Below are positions 9,745 to 19,175 of a stretch of DNA of 64,000 nt, piece after piece (the first letter of the stretch is position 1; the number at the start of each line of letters is the position of its first letter). Under the pieces are notes generated by a model, which saw only the letters and a list, made by a program, of their open reading frames with translations, was not told the origin of the DNA and ran no database searches. The position numbers and the translations under genes are program-made. The DNA comes from Bryobacterales bacterium. GTDB taxonomy: Bacteria > Acidobacteriota > Terriglobia > Bryobacterales > UBA6623. The DNA lies in NCBI GenBank assembly GCA_022823865.1, contig JAJEHF010000204.1, forward strand, positions 1-64,000, in the 5' to 3' direction.

Positions 9745-11111
9745 AACTTACGATCATCGGAGGGGCTGGGGTAAGGGTCCCGCTCGTGACCAACGGCCTC
9801 TTCCGCGAAGGAACGGGCATCGCAGTCGACGAGCTGTCGCTGTTCGACACCAACAGGGAACGAGCTGCGGCTATCGCACGCATCTCCCAAGCCATGGCTC
9901 GACGCTCCGGCGGCAAGCTTCGCGTGTCGCTGCCGCGGTCATTGGACGAAGCGCTCGAAGGGTGCTCGTTCGTCGTCTCCAGCATTCGGGTGGGAGGAAT
10001 CAGCGGGCGGGTCCGCGACGAGCAGATCGCGCTCGAGCACGGCCTCCCCGGGCAGGAAACGGTCGGCCCCGGAGGGTTTGCCCTCGCCCTGCGAACGATT
10101 CCCGTCCTTGTGGGCTATGGCCGACGGGTGGCCGAGCGCGCGCCACAGGCGTGGATGATCAATTTCACGAATCCCGTCGGGATCATGGCCGAGGCCTTCA
10201 TCCGCGAAGGGATTGCGGCCCGTTGCATCGGAGTCTGCGACACGCCGCGGGAGCAATTCCTCCATGTGGCCGAAGCGCTGGAGGTTCCGCTTGAAGCGGC
10301 ATCCTTCGACTACCTCGGGCTGAATCACCTGGGCTGGATTCGGGCGGTTCTGGTGCACGGCCGGGACGTGTTGCAGGATCTGATGGCATCTGACGAGGCG
10401 TTGGACCGGGCGTACCCCCTTCGTCTGTTCTCGAAATCGTTCCTCCGAACCTTGCGCCTTCTCCCTACCGAGTACCTCTTCTACTACTACTCCACCCATG
10501 AGGCATTCCGCAGGACCGTGGCGGCCGGAAACACCCGCGGGGGGCTGATCCGAGAACTCGAGGGCCCGCTCATGCAGTCGGTCGCCGAGGCCCGCCAAGA
10601 CGAGCGGAAAATCCTTGCGGCGTACGACCTCTATCTCGCACGCCGCAACGCCTCCTACATGGCGATCGAAACAGGCGGATCATTCGAAGCGGGCCGCGTT
10701 GACGAGGCCCGGGCGAATCTGTACCAGAGCGCGGCGGGCTACGAGCGGATCGCGCTCGATGTCATTGGTGCGATCCACAACAATCAGGCGAGGGTCATGC
10801 CTGTGGACGTGGCAAATCAAGGGGCCATCCAGGACCTCGATAGTGCCACTGCCGTGGAAGTACCCTGCGCCATAAGCGCCAACGGCGCTCGACCTCTCGC
10901 TGCCGGGCGTCTGCCCGACCAGATCCGAGACCTGCTTTTTCGGGTAAAGGAATTCGAGCGACTCACCGTGAAGGCCGCGTCGGTGGGCTCGCGCTCCCTA
11001 GCCATCGAAGCGCTCTGTGCCAATCCCTTGGTGGAGCGCCGCCAGCTCGCGGAGAAGCTGGTGCTCGAGTACCAACGAGCCCACGCTCCGTTGCTGGACC
11101 ATCTGGCCTAG
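9741..11111 (+). CDS. Glycoside hydrolase family 4 (6-phospho-glycosidase-like)
   Basis: A 456-residue GH4 protein. These enzymes cleave glycosides, often 6-phosphorylated, by an oxidation-elimination mechanism that needs NAD and a divalent metal. The N-terminus is a Rossmann fold (KLTIIGGAGVRVP). ETVGPGGFALALRTIPV near residues 110-127, INFTNPVGIM near 140 and GVCDTP near 164-169 (metal-ligand cysteine), followed by LGLNHLGW near 193 (metal-ligand histidine), are all family hallmarks. Coupled by ATGA to the PfkB kinase. No phosphotransferase-system gene is visible, so a soluble kinase may supply the phosphate. The substrate and stereochemistry are unknown. Confidence 0.9.
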   Translation: MKLTIIGGAGVRVPLVTNGLFREGTGIAVDELSLFDTNRERAAAIARISQAMARRSGGKLRVSLPRSLDEALEGCSFVVSSIRVGGISGRVRDEQIALEHGLPGQETVGPGGFALALRTIPVLVGYGRRVAERAPQAWMINFTNPVGIMAEAFIREGIAARCIGVCDTPREQFLHVAEALEVPLEAASFDYLGLNHLGWIRAVLVHGRDVLQDLMASDEALDRAYPLRLFSKSFLRTLRLLPTEYLFYYYSTHEAFRRTVAAGNTRGGLIRELEGPLMQSVAEARQDERKILAAYDLYLARRNASYMAIETGGSFEAGRVDEARANLYQSAAGYERIALDVIGAIHNNQARVMPVDVANQGAIQDLDSATAVEVPCAISANGARPLAAGRLPDQIRDLLFRVKEFERLTVKAASVGSRSLAIEALCANPLVERRQLAEKLVLEYQRAHAPLLDHLA

Positions 11112-11291
11112 TCCGAGCACGTTGCACGGCCGCGAACTCCCGCCACCGGCATTGGGGCGGGATGCGGAGTGGGTCCCCGAAATCTTCTCTCGCGAAAGCG
11201 CCGCGGGCGACTGGACGAGGCGGGATTCCGGGCCTAGACTGAATGCGCCGTGCGGGAATTCGTCCGTCGGTCTGAGTTCGAGGAAAATACC

Positions 11292-14039
11292 ATGCGACTT
11301 CGGCTTCGTATCCGTACCCTGGCGCTCCCAGGGTTGGCCGCGGCCTGCTTCTGGGCTGGATCGACGCAGCCTGGGATCGCCCAGACCGGATCCGGCCTGG
11401 ACCGGGTTCTGACCCTGTCAGAATCGAGAACCGGCCCCCACGCCCTGTCCGTGGACCGGGGCGCCTCGGGCCTATGGCAGCAGATGATGAAGCTGCAGAC
11501 CACGGCCAGCGTCCTTTACACGGCCGCTCATCCTGATGACGAGCAGGGAGGGACCCTGACGTACCTCAGCCGCGGCGAGGGCGTGCGGACTTCGCTCTTA
11601 ACGCTCAATCGCGGCGAGGCTGGCGCCAACGCCATCGGTTCCGAGCTGTTCGACGGATTGGGCCTGATTCGAACAGAGGAATTGCTCGTTTCCGACCGCT
11701 ACTACGGCCTAGATGATCAGTACTTCACCACGCTGATCGACTACGGCTACTCCAAGAACCTCGACGAGGCGCTCCGCCAATGGGGGCGAGAGAACGTCCT
11801 GGGGGATGTCGTGCGCGTGATTCGGATCAATCGTCCCCTGGTCCTCGTCTCGCGCTTCTACGGCGGCCCGAGAGACGGACACGGCAACCACGAGACTTCC
11901 GGAGTCGTGACCCAGGAAGCGTTCGAGGCAGCGGGCGATCCGGACCGGTTCCCGGATCAGATCCGCGCGGAGGGACTCAGGCCATGGCAGCCACTGAAGC
12001 TATATCGAAGCAATCTCCATTCGAGGCGCCCATCGGGCCGCAGCATCGAGCCTCCCGATCAGCGCTGGAATGTCGACGTCAATACCGGGACGTTCAGCCC
12101 GTGGCTTGGAGAGAGCTACGAAGAGTTCGCGGCCCTAGGACTGAGCTTCCAGCGGTCTCAAGTCAGCGGCCGTCGGCGCGAGCGTTCAGGAGAACACCGC
12201 CAATACTTCGAGAGAGTGCGCAGCCAAGTGGAAGCTCCAGAGCGGGAAACTGGGTTCTTCGCAGGGATCGATACGTCTGTCGCGGGGATCTATGAACTAT
12301 TGGGTGTCGAGCCCCCCGAGGGTGTTTCGGAGATGCTCTCGCAGATCGAAAGCAACGTCGATGATGCCGTCGCGGCATACAGCGTGCGCAATCCAGCTGC
12401 GGTCGTGCCGTTCTTGGTGCAGGGCCTGAGCGCGACGCGCGAGGCGATGCGCCTGTCCCGGGGCCAGGACGAGGCACTCTTCCTGCTGGCAATCAAGCAG
12501 CGCCAGTTCCAGGACGCCATCAACACTGCTCTCGGACTTCAGTTCCGAGCCGTTTCCTCACCGCCCGATTCCGGAGCGCCGGATTCGCCGTTCGCGCCTC
12601 TCGCCACCATGGGGCCCGCTGTTCCGGGCCAGCGCTTTCACGTGGAAGTTTCGGCGGTCAACCCCAGCAGCCTTCCGATACAGACCCAGGGAATCTCGAT
12701 CGAAGGCGCGGGCGAATGGGGGGTCGAGGGGGATTCCCATTCCGGCACCGCATTCCATTCAGGCGAAAGGCTTGCAGCCCTGTTCACTGTCGAGGCACCT
12801 CGAGACGTGGACCTTTCGAGGCGCTACTTCCGGCGAGAATCGATCCATGACAGCCGCTACACCGTCCGGGATCCGGAATACTTGCACCTCGCAGGGCGCG
12901 CGCCTGCCCTCACGGCGGCACTCGACTACACCATCGGCGGCCAGTCAGTACGCGCAAGCGCGGTCGTGTATCGCCGGGAAGCGAACCTTCCGTACGGATA
13001 CGAATTCCGGGAGCTGAAGGTCGTTCCGGCACTCGCGGTGAACGTGTCCCCGGCCAATCTGATCGTTCCGCTCGGCTCGCGCCGCAACGCCGTATCGGTG
13101 CAAGTGGAGCTGATCAATAACCAGAGCGGTGGCATCGAGGGCGAGCTTTCGCTGGATTTGCCGGAGGGATGGACTGCCGAGCCAGGCAAGCACGACTTCG
13201 AGTTCTCGCAAGCGAACGCTCGCCGGAACTTCAGCTTCTCGGTCAATGCGCCCCGGCTGCGCGAGGGTGCGTACGATCTGCAGGCGGTTGCCCGGGCGGG
13301 AGGCCAGGAATACCGCCAGGGATACCAAGCGATCCGACACAGGGACTACGACATTCGGTACATTTACCGGGATTCAGTGACGCGTGTCCGAGGCGTCGAT
13401 GTCCGGATCGCCTCCCCCATGAAGGTCGGGTACGTGATGGGCGTCGGAGACGAGGTTCCAAGCGGAATTGAACAGATGGGCGCCGAGGTCACCTTACTGG
13501 GCAGCGACGAACTGGCCACAGGAGACCTGGGCGCCTATGGAGCGATCGTGGTGGGCACGCGGGCCTATGCCGTGCGCCCGGACCTGATCAACTACAACCA
13601 GCGGCTGCTCGACTATGCTCGCGCTGGCGGGAACCTGGTCATCCTCTACCAGACGCAGGAATTCGTTCCCGCCAAGTGGGCCGCCTTCCCGGCCGATCTC
13701 CCGCGCCGCGCCGAGGAGGTCTCCGAGGAGAACTCGCCTGTCCGTATCCTGGCTCCCGACCATCCAGTGTTCCAGCGACCCAACAAGATCGTGGCAGAGG
13801 ACTTCGACGACTGGGTTGAACAGCGAGGCTCCAAGTTCTTTTCTGAGTGGGACAGTGCGTACGTGCCCCTCATCGAGACTCAGGACAAGGGGCAGGAGCC
13901 CCAGAGCGGAGGATGGCTAACGGCCCCGTTCGGCAAGGGCCACTACACCTATTTTGCCTATGCGGTACACCGGCAGCTCCCGTATAGCGTCCCTGGAGCG
14001 TATCGCATCTTCGCCAATGTCCTGTCGCTCGGCCGCTGA
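11292..14039 (+). CDS. Exported PIG-L family deacetylase with C-terminal accessory domains
   Basis: A 915-residue secreted protein. I chose the ATG at 11292 because it opens a clear signal peptide (RLRIRTLALPGLAAACFWAG) and is preceded by GAGGAAAATACC; the longer reading from 11250 adds 14 polar residues. The PIG-L/LmbE zinc-deacetylase domain begins near residue 70, with AHPDDE at 79-84 and GHGNHETSG later supplying metal ligands. The middle holds an Ig-like NEW3 segment (QVELINNQSGGIEGELSL, LPEGWTAEP). The C-terminus resembles a glutamine-amidotransferase-like fold (AGGNLVILYQTQEF). This long architecture is typical of Acidobacteriota and Bacteroidota. It probably removes N-acetyl groups from sugars at the cell surface. 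A possible -10, TAGACT, lies at 11235-11240. Confidence 0.88.
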   Translation: MRLRLRIRTLALPGLAAACFWAGSTQPGIAQTGSGLDRVLTLSESRTGPHALSVDRGASGLWQQMMKLQTTASVLYTAAHPDDEQGGTLTYLSRGEGVRTSLLTLNRGEAGANAIGSELFDGLGLIRTEELLVSDRYYGLDDQYFTTLIDYGYSKNLDEALRQWGRENVLGDVVRVIRINRPLVLVSRFYGGPRDGHGNHETSGVVTQEAFEAAGDPDRFPDQIRAEGLRPWQPLKLYRSNLHSRRPSGRSIEPPDQRWNVDVNTGTFSPWLGESYEEFAALGLSFQRSQVSGRRRERSGEHRQYFERVRSQVEAPERETGFFAGIDTSVAGIYELLGVEPPEGVSEMLSQIESNVDDAVAAYSVRNPAAVVPFLVQGLSATREAMRLSRGQDEALFLLAIKQRQFQDAINTALGLQFRAVSSPPDSGAPDSPFAPLATMGPAVPGQRFHVEVSAVNPSSLPIQTQGISIEGAGEWGVEGDSHSGTAFHSGERLAALFTVEAPRDVDLSRRYFRRESIHDSRYTVRDPEYLHLAGRAPALTAALDYTIGGQSVRASAVVYRREANLPYGYEFRELKVVPALAVNVSPANLIVPLGSRRNAVSVQVELINNQSGGIEGELSLDLPEGWTAEPGKHDFEFSQANARRNFSFSVNAPRLREGAYDLQAVARAGGQEYRQGYQAIRHRDYDIRYIYRDSVTRVRGVDVRIASPMKVGYVMGVGDEVPSGIEQMGAEVTLLGSDELATGDLGAYGAIVVGTRAYAVRPDLINYNQRLLDYARAGGNLVILYQTQEFVPAKWAAFPADLPRRAEEVSEENSPVRILAPDHPVFQRPNKIVAEDFDDWVEQRGSKFFSEWDSAYVPLIETQDKGQEPQSGGWLTAPFGKGHYTYFAYAVHRQLPYSVPGAYRIFANVLSLGR

Positions 14040-14082
14040 TCCCGCGGTCCTGTCCTGGCGGCCGCAAGCGGCTAGAAGCAGC

Positions 14083-14099
14083 GCGGCCGTTCCGGCCGC
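14083..14099. terminator. GC hairpin between two convergent genes
   Basis: A perfect 7-bp stem (14083-14089 with 14093-14099) with a 3-base loop sits in the 135-base space between the convergent PIG-L and lipocalin-like genes. It could serve both strands. No T-run. Confidence 0.35.
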
Positions 14100-14174
14100 C
14101 ATTGGGTCTGCCTGATTGATCGCGGCGCCGCCGCGGCAATCTCGGGCCGTGGAGATCGCTGCGGCAACCGTACC

Positions 14175-15281
14175 CTATTCGACGCCTAGGGCGATCGCCC
14201 CATCATAGCCGGTCATTTCCAGGTATCCGCCACCGTTGACCGGAGTCCCGGACCGACTGCCGGAATACACCACGGGGCCCTCCCAGTAAGTCGGCAATCC
14301 GGCGGACCGGCTCACGATCTCTTGGGCGTCGTGCAACGGCCGCACGTCGAGGCTCAGTCCGGCCCGAGGGATCCGAAGCGACCATTCCACAGGGTATTTC
14401 GCCCCGGTTTCGTCGCTCTGCCAGATGCGTCCGGGAGCGAGCAGGATGTCGTCCGAGGCCAGCCGCGTCGCCAGGCCCTCCGGATCGACGAGCGTTCCGT
14501 GGGAATACGGACTGTACTCTCCGTTCGACAGTCTTATGCCGGCGATCATCAGGTCGGTCTGATCGTCGAGTTGAATGCTCAGCCAATCCCATCCGACTGC
14601 ACCGGAAGCCATGTCCTCGCTGAAAAACTCGTGGTCCATCCAAGACAGACCCTGCACCTCGTGGGCAGTGTCACCGATCATGAGGGTGCCAGATGTACGC
14701 ATCCGGGTGAACGACACGTAGTGCGAGGCTTGACCGTCTTCCCCGCCCTTCCGGCTAATGCCGTCCTCGCCGTGGATCACGTGCGCCTTGGCTGGCTTCA
14801 GCAACAGCTGCAAAGAAACCTCCTCGTCCCAGGCCTGCAGTTTCTGCATCGGCATAGCGGTATCGGCTAGCAGGAATCTCGCGCTCCAGTTCCCGTTCCA
14901 GATTGTGCCCGTCGCCGCGGACGCGCCGGCCAAGCCCGGGCCGCTGCGATTGGCACGCTCCCGATGGATCAGACGCTGGCCCGCAACGTCTGTCACTGCG
15001 AAGTGCGCTACGTAGACCTGATTCAGGTCCCAAGCGGTGCTCGCGGCTTCCTCGCGCCCGGAGGCCGCCCTGAAGAACGTCAGTTCGAAGCCGAACTTGC
15101 GCCCCCCGGCATCCGCCAAGTTGCCGGTGTAGTACCACCATTCCATCGCGAATTTCGGGTGTTCGAAGTGGTCACGGGGGAATTCGTATTGGTAGCCTGG
15201 CGCAGCTAGTTCGGAAGCGAGGCCCGCCAGCGCGGTGATAGCGAGTAGCGCGGCTCCCGCGATCAACCTGGCAGATTGCAT
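14175..15281 (-). CDS. CrtC/AttH lipocalin-like hydrolase, exported
   Basis: A 368-residue protein with a signal peptide (residues 1-22, LIAGAALLAITALAGLAS). It belongs to the lipocalin-like family that includes carotenoid 1,2-hydratase CrtC and AttH. The N-terminal hallmark is YEFPRDHFEHPKFAMEWWYYTGNL around residues 32-56. Later hallmarks include GLSWMDHEFFSEDM, VGWDWLSIQLDD and the C-terminal YLEMTGYDG. Two lipocalin-like halves are expected. No carotenoid genes are nearby, so hydration of a carotenoid is only one possibility; many AttH proteins have no known substrate. There is no SD of normal spacing before the ATG. Confidence 0.85.
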   Translation of the reverse strand: MQSARLIAGAALLAITALAGLASELAAPGYQYEFPRDHFEHPKFAMEWWYYTGNLADAGGRKFGFELTFFRAASGREEAASTAWDLNQVYVAHFAVTDVAGQRLIHRERANRSGPGLAGASAATGTIWNGNWSARFLLADTAMPMQKLQAWDEEVSLQLLLKPAKAHVIHGEDGISRKGGEDGQASHYVSFTRMRTSGTLMIGDTAHEVQGLSWMDHEFFSEDMASGAVGWDWLSIQLDDQTDLMIAGIRLSNGEYSPYSHGTLVDPEGLATRLASDDILLAPGRIWQSDETGAKYPVEWSLRIPRAGLSLDVRPLHDAQEIVSRSAGLPTYWEGPVVYSGSRSGTPVNGGGYLEMTGYDGAIALGVE

Positions 15282-15843
15282 CTACTCCATTTTGGCCCAG
15301 CAGCCCACTCGCTCCCGCAACGCCAGAACTTGTCCGAATAATGCGTCCGAAATGGAAGTTGGGGAACCGATGCGGGATGTTGCCCAGGGTTATCGCATCG
15401 ACGCCGAATCGTGCTGACACCCGGTTCTGTCAGGCCATTCGGGCTCGAACCTCCTGCCGGAACGGCTGCTACCGAAGACGGAAGCGTGGTGCCCGATCGA
15501 CAAGCGACCCGATCGAATTCTGCTCCGAGAGCCTTCCGGCGGCCAGCCCTGTGTCAGTCTTCGCCTTGCCCTGCCCCTCAATCGCCGATCGCTATGTCGT
15601 CATGAACGCGGCCCCGGCAAAGCGACGAATCTAGAGCAGCGGATCAACCGCGCAGATCAGCTTCGAACCACCGAGTGGTAACTTCGCTGCAACCCATGTG
15701 GCTGCTGGGCTGAGAACCACAACCTCCCGGTTTCGGGAGGCTCTTTCGACGAATCCCGGGAATAGGAGACGCACCAGGCACCAATCTGGAGCTCCCACCC
15801 CCTCAGACCGGTCCTTAGGTCTCTTGCAAGCGCGTGCAGGACT
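15282..15843. other. Gene-free stretch with one hairpin
   Basis: About 560 bases without a convincing gene; the open frames here have no family signature and overlap each other. A perfect 7-bp hairpin (15723-15729 with 15734-15740, loop GTTT) is preceded by an A-rich and followed by a CTCTTT stretch, so it may terminate transcription in the plus direction. Nothing else is recognised. Confidence 0.4.
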
Positions 15844-15849
15844 TACAAT
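15844..15849 (+). promoter_or_regulatory. -10-like hexamer TACAAT before the first amidohydrolase
   Basis: The hexamer ends 15 bases before the ATG at 15865, implying a leader of about nine bases with no Shine-Dalgarno sequence. Confidence 0.4.
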
Positions 15850-15864
15850 CGAGCCGTCCAAGCG

Positions 15865-17568
15865 ATGCAGCGGATTCTTCACACGCGTAGGGAATTGCTC
15901 CAATCTGTCGGGTTGGCGGGTGCCGTTTGCTCTCAGGGATGTCAACGGGGCTCGCAACGGTCCTTGGCCGACGGCTCTGCCGCCCCCGATCTCGTACTGC
16001 ACAATGCGCGGATCTTCACAGTGGACGAGACTCAGCCTCGCGCGGAGGCGCTTGCAGTCAAAGGGTCACGATTCGTTGCTGTGGGCCGGGACGAGGACAT
16101 CCGTCCTATCGCGGGCGCCAATACCACGGTGATCGACGCCGAAGGGATGACTGTCACGCCGGGCTTCATCGATGCCCACTCGCACCCTTCCGGGGCGGGC
16201 GTTGATGAGCTTCTGCAAGTAAACGCCGACCTGCGCAGCGTGAAGGCGATCCAGACGGCGCTGCGGGAGCGGGTTGAGACCACCCCCGCTGGTGAATGGG
16301 TGGTCGGCTTCAAATACGACGATACGAAGCTTGACGAGGGGCGCCCGATCAACCGTCGTGACCTCGACGTGATCGCCCCCAACCATCCGGTCGAGGTTCG
16401 CCATCGCGGTGGGCATACGGCGGTCTACAACAGCAAGGCTTTCCAGCTTGCTGGAATTACCGCACAGACTCCGGACCCGCAAGGAGGCAGGTTCTATCGC
16501 GAGTCTGGCGAGCTAACCGGGCTTGTCGCCGAGCACGCGAGAGCCCCACTTCGCAGGCTCATTCCGTCGGGCAGCACTCGGGAGCAACGCCGGGCGGGAG
16601 TGAAGCTGATCTCTGAGTTGATGACAGCGGCCGGGCTCACGTCCGTCCACCAGACCGGAGGCGGAACTGATGCCTTGACCGCCTATCAAGACGCGTACGA
16701 AGCCGGGGAACTCCGATTCCGCACGTACCTGTTCCCCTCCGGCGGCAGCGCGTTGTTCCGGGGCCTCAAGCAGGCCGGCGTCTCAACCGGATTTGGCGAC
16801 GACCGCCTGCGCATCGGTGCCGTCAAGTACGTCGCTGACGGCTCCGCTTCTGAGCGCACTATGCGGATGAGCACTCCGTTCGAGGGCCGTCCAGACGATT
16901 ACGGAATCTTGACGATGTCGCAAGAAGAGATCGACGGGGCCGTCAACGACGCAGACCGCCACGGCTTCCAGGTCGCGATCCACGCCAACGGTGACGTGAC
17001 CATCGACATGGTTCTGAACGCATACGAGCGCGTCCAGCAAGCGTCCGCGAGGCAGCACCCCCGCAATCGAATCGAGCACTGCTCGCTGGTCAACCCACCA
17101 TTGCTTCGGCGCATCAAAGAGCTCGGCGTGATTCCGACGCCGTTCTACACCTACGTGCACTACCACGGGAACAAGTGGGTCGAGTACGGCGAGGAGAAGA
17201 TGCGCTCGATGTTCGCCCACCGTTGGTTTCTCGATTACGGGATCGCCGTAGCCGGGGCATCCGACTACACGCCGGGACCGTATGAACCGATGATGGCGAT
17301 CCAGAGCATGGTCACGCGCAAGGACATGCAAGGCCGCGAGTGGGGCCCGAACCAGCGCATCAGCGTCGACGAGGCGTTACGGGTGTGCACGATCAACGGC
17401 GCCCATGCGTCGTTCGAAGAGAGTCAGAAGGGATCGATTGCGGCCGGCAAGCTGGCGGACTTTGTCGTCCTGGCCGAGGACCCGCATGAGGTCGAGCCGG
17501 ATCGCATCAAGCAGATTGAGGTTGTGCGAACTATTGTGGGCGGAGAACTGGTTCACTCCAAGGTTTGA
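15865..17568 (+). CDS. YtcJ-like metal-dependent amidohydrolase, exported
   Basis: A 567-residue member of the amidohydrolase superfamily, close to the usual length of the YtcJ subfamily. The N-terminus has a twin-arginine-like sequence (TRRELLQSVGLAGAV) with cysteines suggesting export, possibly as a lipoprotein. Metal-site motifs follow in order: DAHSHPSG near residue 106 (HxH), VAIHANGD near 371, NRIEHCSLV near 398 and the late aspartate in GASDYTPG near 470. The composite sandwich domain surrounds the barrel (NARIFTVDE near the start, GKLADFVVLAEDP near the end). Substrate unknown. The next gene, another amidohydrolase, follows after 19 bases, so the pair is likely an operon. Confidence 0.9.
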   Translation: MQRILHTRRELLQSVGLAGAVCSQGCQRGSQRSLADGSAAPDLVLHNARIFTVDETQPRAEALAVKGSRFVAVGRDEDIRPIAGANTTVIDAEGMTVTPGFIDAHSHPSGAGVDELLQVNADLRSVKAIQTALRERVETTPAGEWVVGFKYDDTKLDEGRPINRRDLDVIAPNHPVEVRHRGGHTAVYNSKAFQLAGITAQTPDPQGGRFYRESGELTGLVAEHARAPLRRLIPSGSTREQRRAGVKLISELMTAAGLTSVHQTGGGTDALTAYQDAYEAGELRFRTYLFPSGGSALFRGLKQAGVSTGFGDDRLRIGAVKYVADGSASERTMRMSTPFEGRPDDYGILTMSQEEIDGAVNDADRHGFQVAIHANGDVTIDMVLNAYERVQQASARQHPRNRIEHCSLVNPPLLRRIKELGVIPTPFYTYVHYHGNKWVEYGEEKMRSMFAHRWFLDYGIAVAGASDYTPGPYEPMMAIQSMVTRKDMQGREWGPNQRISVDEALRVCTINGAHASFEESQKGSIAAGKLADFVVLAEDPHEVEPDRIKQIEVVRTIVGGELVHSKV

Positions 17569-17587
17569 GTCAAGGGAGGCAAAGATC

Positions 17588-18841
17588 ATGTTCGGGAAGA
17601 GTCCGAGATTCAGTCGAGCGGGTGCGATTGCGTTGCCGTTGGTGCTTGGCCTGCTGGCCAGCCAGGGATGTGAGTCACCCCCGGCTTCCAGCGCCGTCGT
17701 GTTCGAGGGCGCAAGGCTGATCGTTGGCGACGGCAGTCCGCCCGTCGAGAACGCTGCCTTAGTAGTCGATGGCGGTCGGCTCGTCGAGGTCGGTCCAGCA
17801 GCCGAACTGGACGGTTGGCCCGGCGCGAAACGCGTGGACTTGGCCGGGATGACAGTCATGCCCGCCATCATCGACACGCATACTCACCTCAATCAGGAAC
17901 GCGACGCGCTGATCGAAGACCTCCGGGCTCGAGCGCGGTACGGGGTGAGCGCCGCGATGAGTCTTGGGCGAGATACCCGCGACTTGTCGATCCGCGCGGA
18001 AGAAATTCCTGGCACCGCCCGCTTCCGTTCGGCTGGCGTAGGGATTACCTCGCCCGAACCCGGACGCTCGGAAATCCCCTATTGGGTGAGCACGGAGGAC
18101 GAAGCCCGCCAGGCGGTGCGGGATGAAGCGGCACGGAAGGTCGACATTATCAAGATCTGGGTCGACAGCCGCGATGGGCAATACGAGAAGCTGTCGCCGG
18201 AACTATATGGCGCAATCATCGACGAGGCCCATCGGCACGACATTCCCGTCACAGCCCATATTTTCGCTCTCGCAGACACCAAGGGATTGTTGAGGGCCGG
18301 AATCGACGCGTTCGCTCACGGCGTGAGGGACACTGACGTAGACGAAGAGATCATCGGGCTGTTCAAAGAGCGTCCGGACGTCGTCCTAGTTCCAAACCTC
18401 CCCAATCGAGGCGTGGCGGCGGACTTGAGCTGGCTGGGCGGCACCCTCCCGCCGGACGAGCTGGAAGAGTTGCAAGCGGGGTCTGTCGACGACCCGGACG
18501 CGCAGGCCGTTTTCGCGATCCAAGCGAGGAACTTGGCGCGACTGAGCGCCGAGGGTGTCACTATCGCGCTAGGAACTGACGGCAACACCCCATGGGCGCC
18601 GCACGTGGAGATGGAGGACATGGTGGCAGCCGGCATGACTCCGGCTCAGGTCATCGTGGCCGCGACTCGTAATTCAGCGGCTTTGTTGGGTCTCGCTGAC
18701 GCCGGCACTCTCGAAGTCGGCAAGCGCGCGGACTTCTTGGTGCTCAACGCCAATCCGCTCGACGACATCACGAACACTCGCCGCCTCGTCAGCGTCTACC
18801 TGAACGGGGAAGAAGTCGACCGCTCGGCCACGGAGCAATGA
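17588..18841 (+). CDS. Imidazolonepropionase-like amidohydrolase lipoprotein
   Basis: A 417-residue amidohydrolase. I place the start at 17588 because a strong ribosome site (GGGAGG) sits seven bases upstream and the new N-terminus is a lipoprotein signal (ALPLVLGLLASQGC); the frame remains open upstream to 17405 but only as overlap with the previous gene. Motifs are DTHTHLNQ (HxH), DIIKIWVD (carboxylated-lysine position), VTAHIFA and AFAHG (histidines) and ALGTDGNTPW (late aspartate), as in the prolidase/imidazolonepropionase-like group. ADFLVLNANPLDDI near the C-terminus is typical. It is distinct from its tandem neighbour and probably acts on a different cyclic amide or peptide in the periplasm. 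Confidence 0.88.
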   Translation: MFGKSPRFSRAGAIALPLVLGLLASQGCESPPASSAVVFEGARLIVGDGSPPVENAALVVDGGRLVEVGPAAELDGWPGAKRVDLAGMTVMPAIIDTHTHLNQERDALIEDLRARARYGVSAAMSLGRDTRDLSIRAEEIPGTARFRSAGVGITSPEPGRSEIPYWVSTEDEARQAVRDEAARKVDIIKIWVDSRDGQYEKLSPELYGAIIDEAHRHDIPVTAHIFALADTKGLLRAGIDAFAHGVRDTDVDEEIIGLFKERPDVVLVPNLPNRGVAADLSWLGGTLPPDELEELQAGSVDDPDAQAVFAIQARNLARLSAEGVTIALGTDGNTPWAPHVEMEDMVAAGMTPAQVIVAATRNSAALLGLADAGTLEVGKRADFLVLNANPLDDITNTRRLVSVYLNGEEVDRSATEQ

Positions 18842-19175
18842 CGGAAACTGTCGCCGCTTCGGACAGCAACAGCTCGGTTCCTCCTGCCAAGTCATGGGGA
18901 GTGGCCAGCAGGCGGAACGCGTGAGACCGAATTCGGCCCTACGCCAGCCCGGTGAGAGGGCACGGCGCTCGAATCCTGCCCCCTAACAAGCAGTGCTTGG
19001 CTCCGCTGAGCGGGCGCTTCGGCGGTGCCAGCGAGTCCTGCGCTCCAAGAATCGCTCCACGCTCGCCATCAGGGCCAGGCGCCTGTCTTCGGTTACGCCT
19101 GGCTCGTTCAGCGCATCCGGCGTCCGACCGAGTCCCGCCTCCCGACCGGAGCGGAAACAACGGCGCGAGCAAGGC
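18842..19175. other. Gene-free convergent interval
   Basis: About 330 bases between two convergent genes. No convincing gene, RNA or strong terminator hairpin is seen. Confidence 0.4.

Noticed and set aside
18950-18985. Possible tRNA 3' half (TTCGA-like T loop) in the convergent interval
   Set aside because: No acceptor stem, anticodon stem or CCA could be paired with it.
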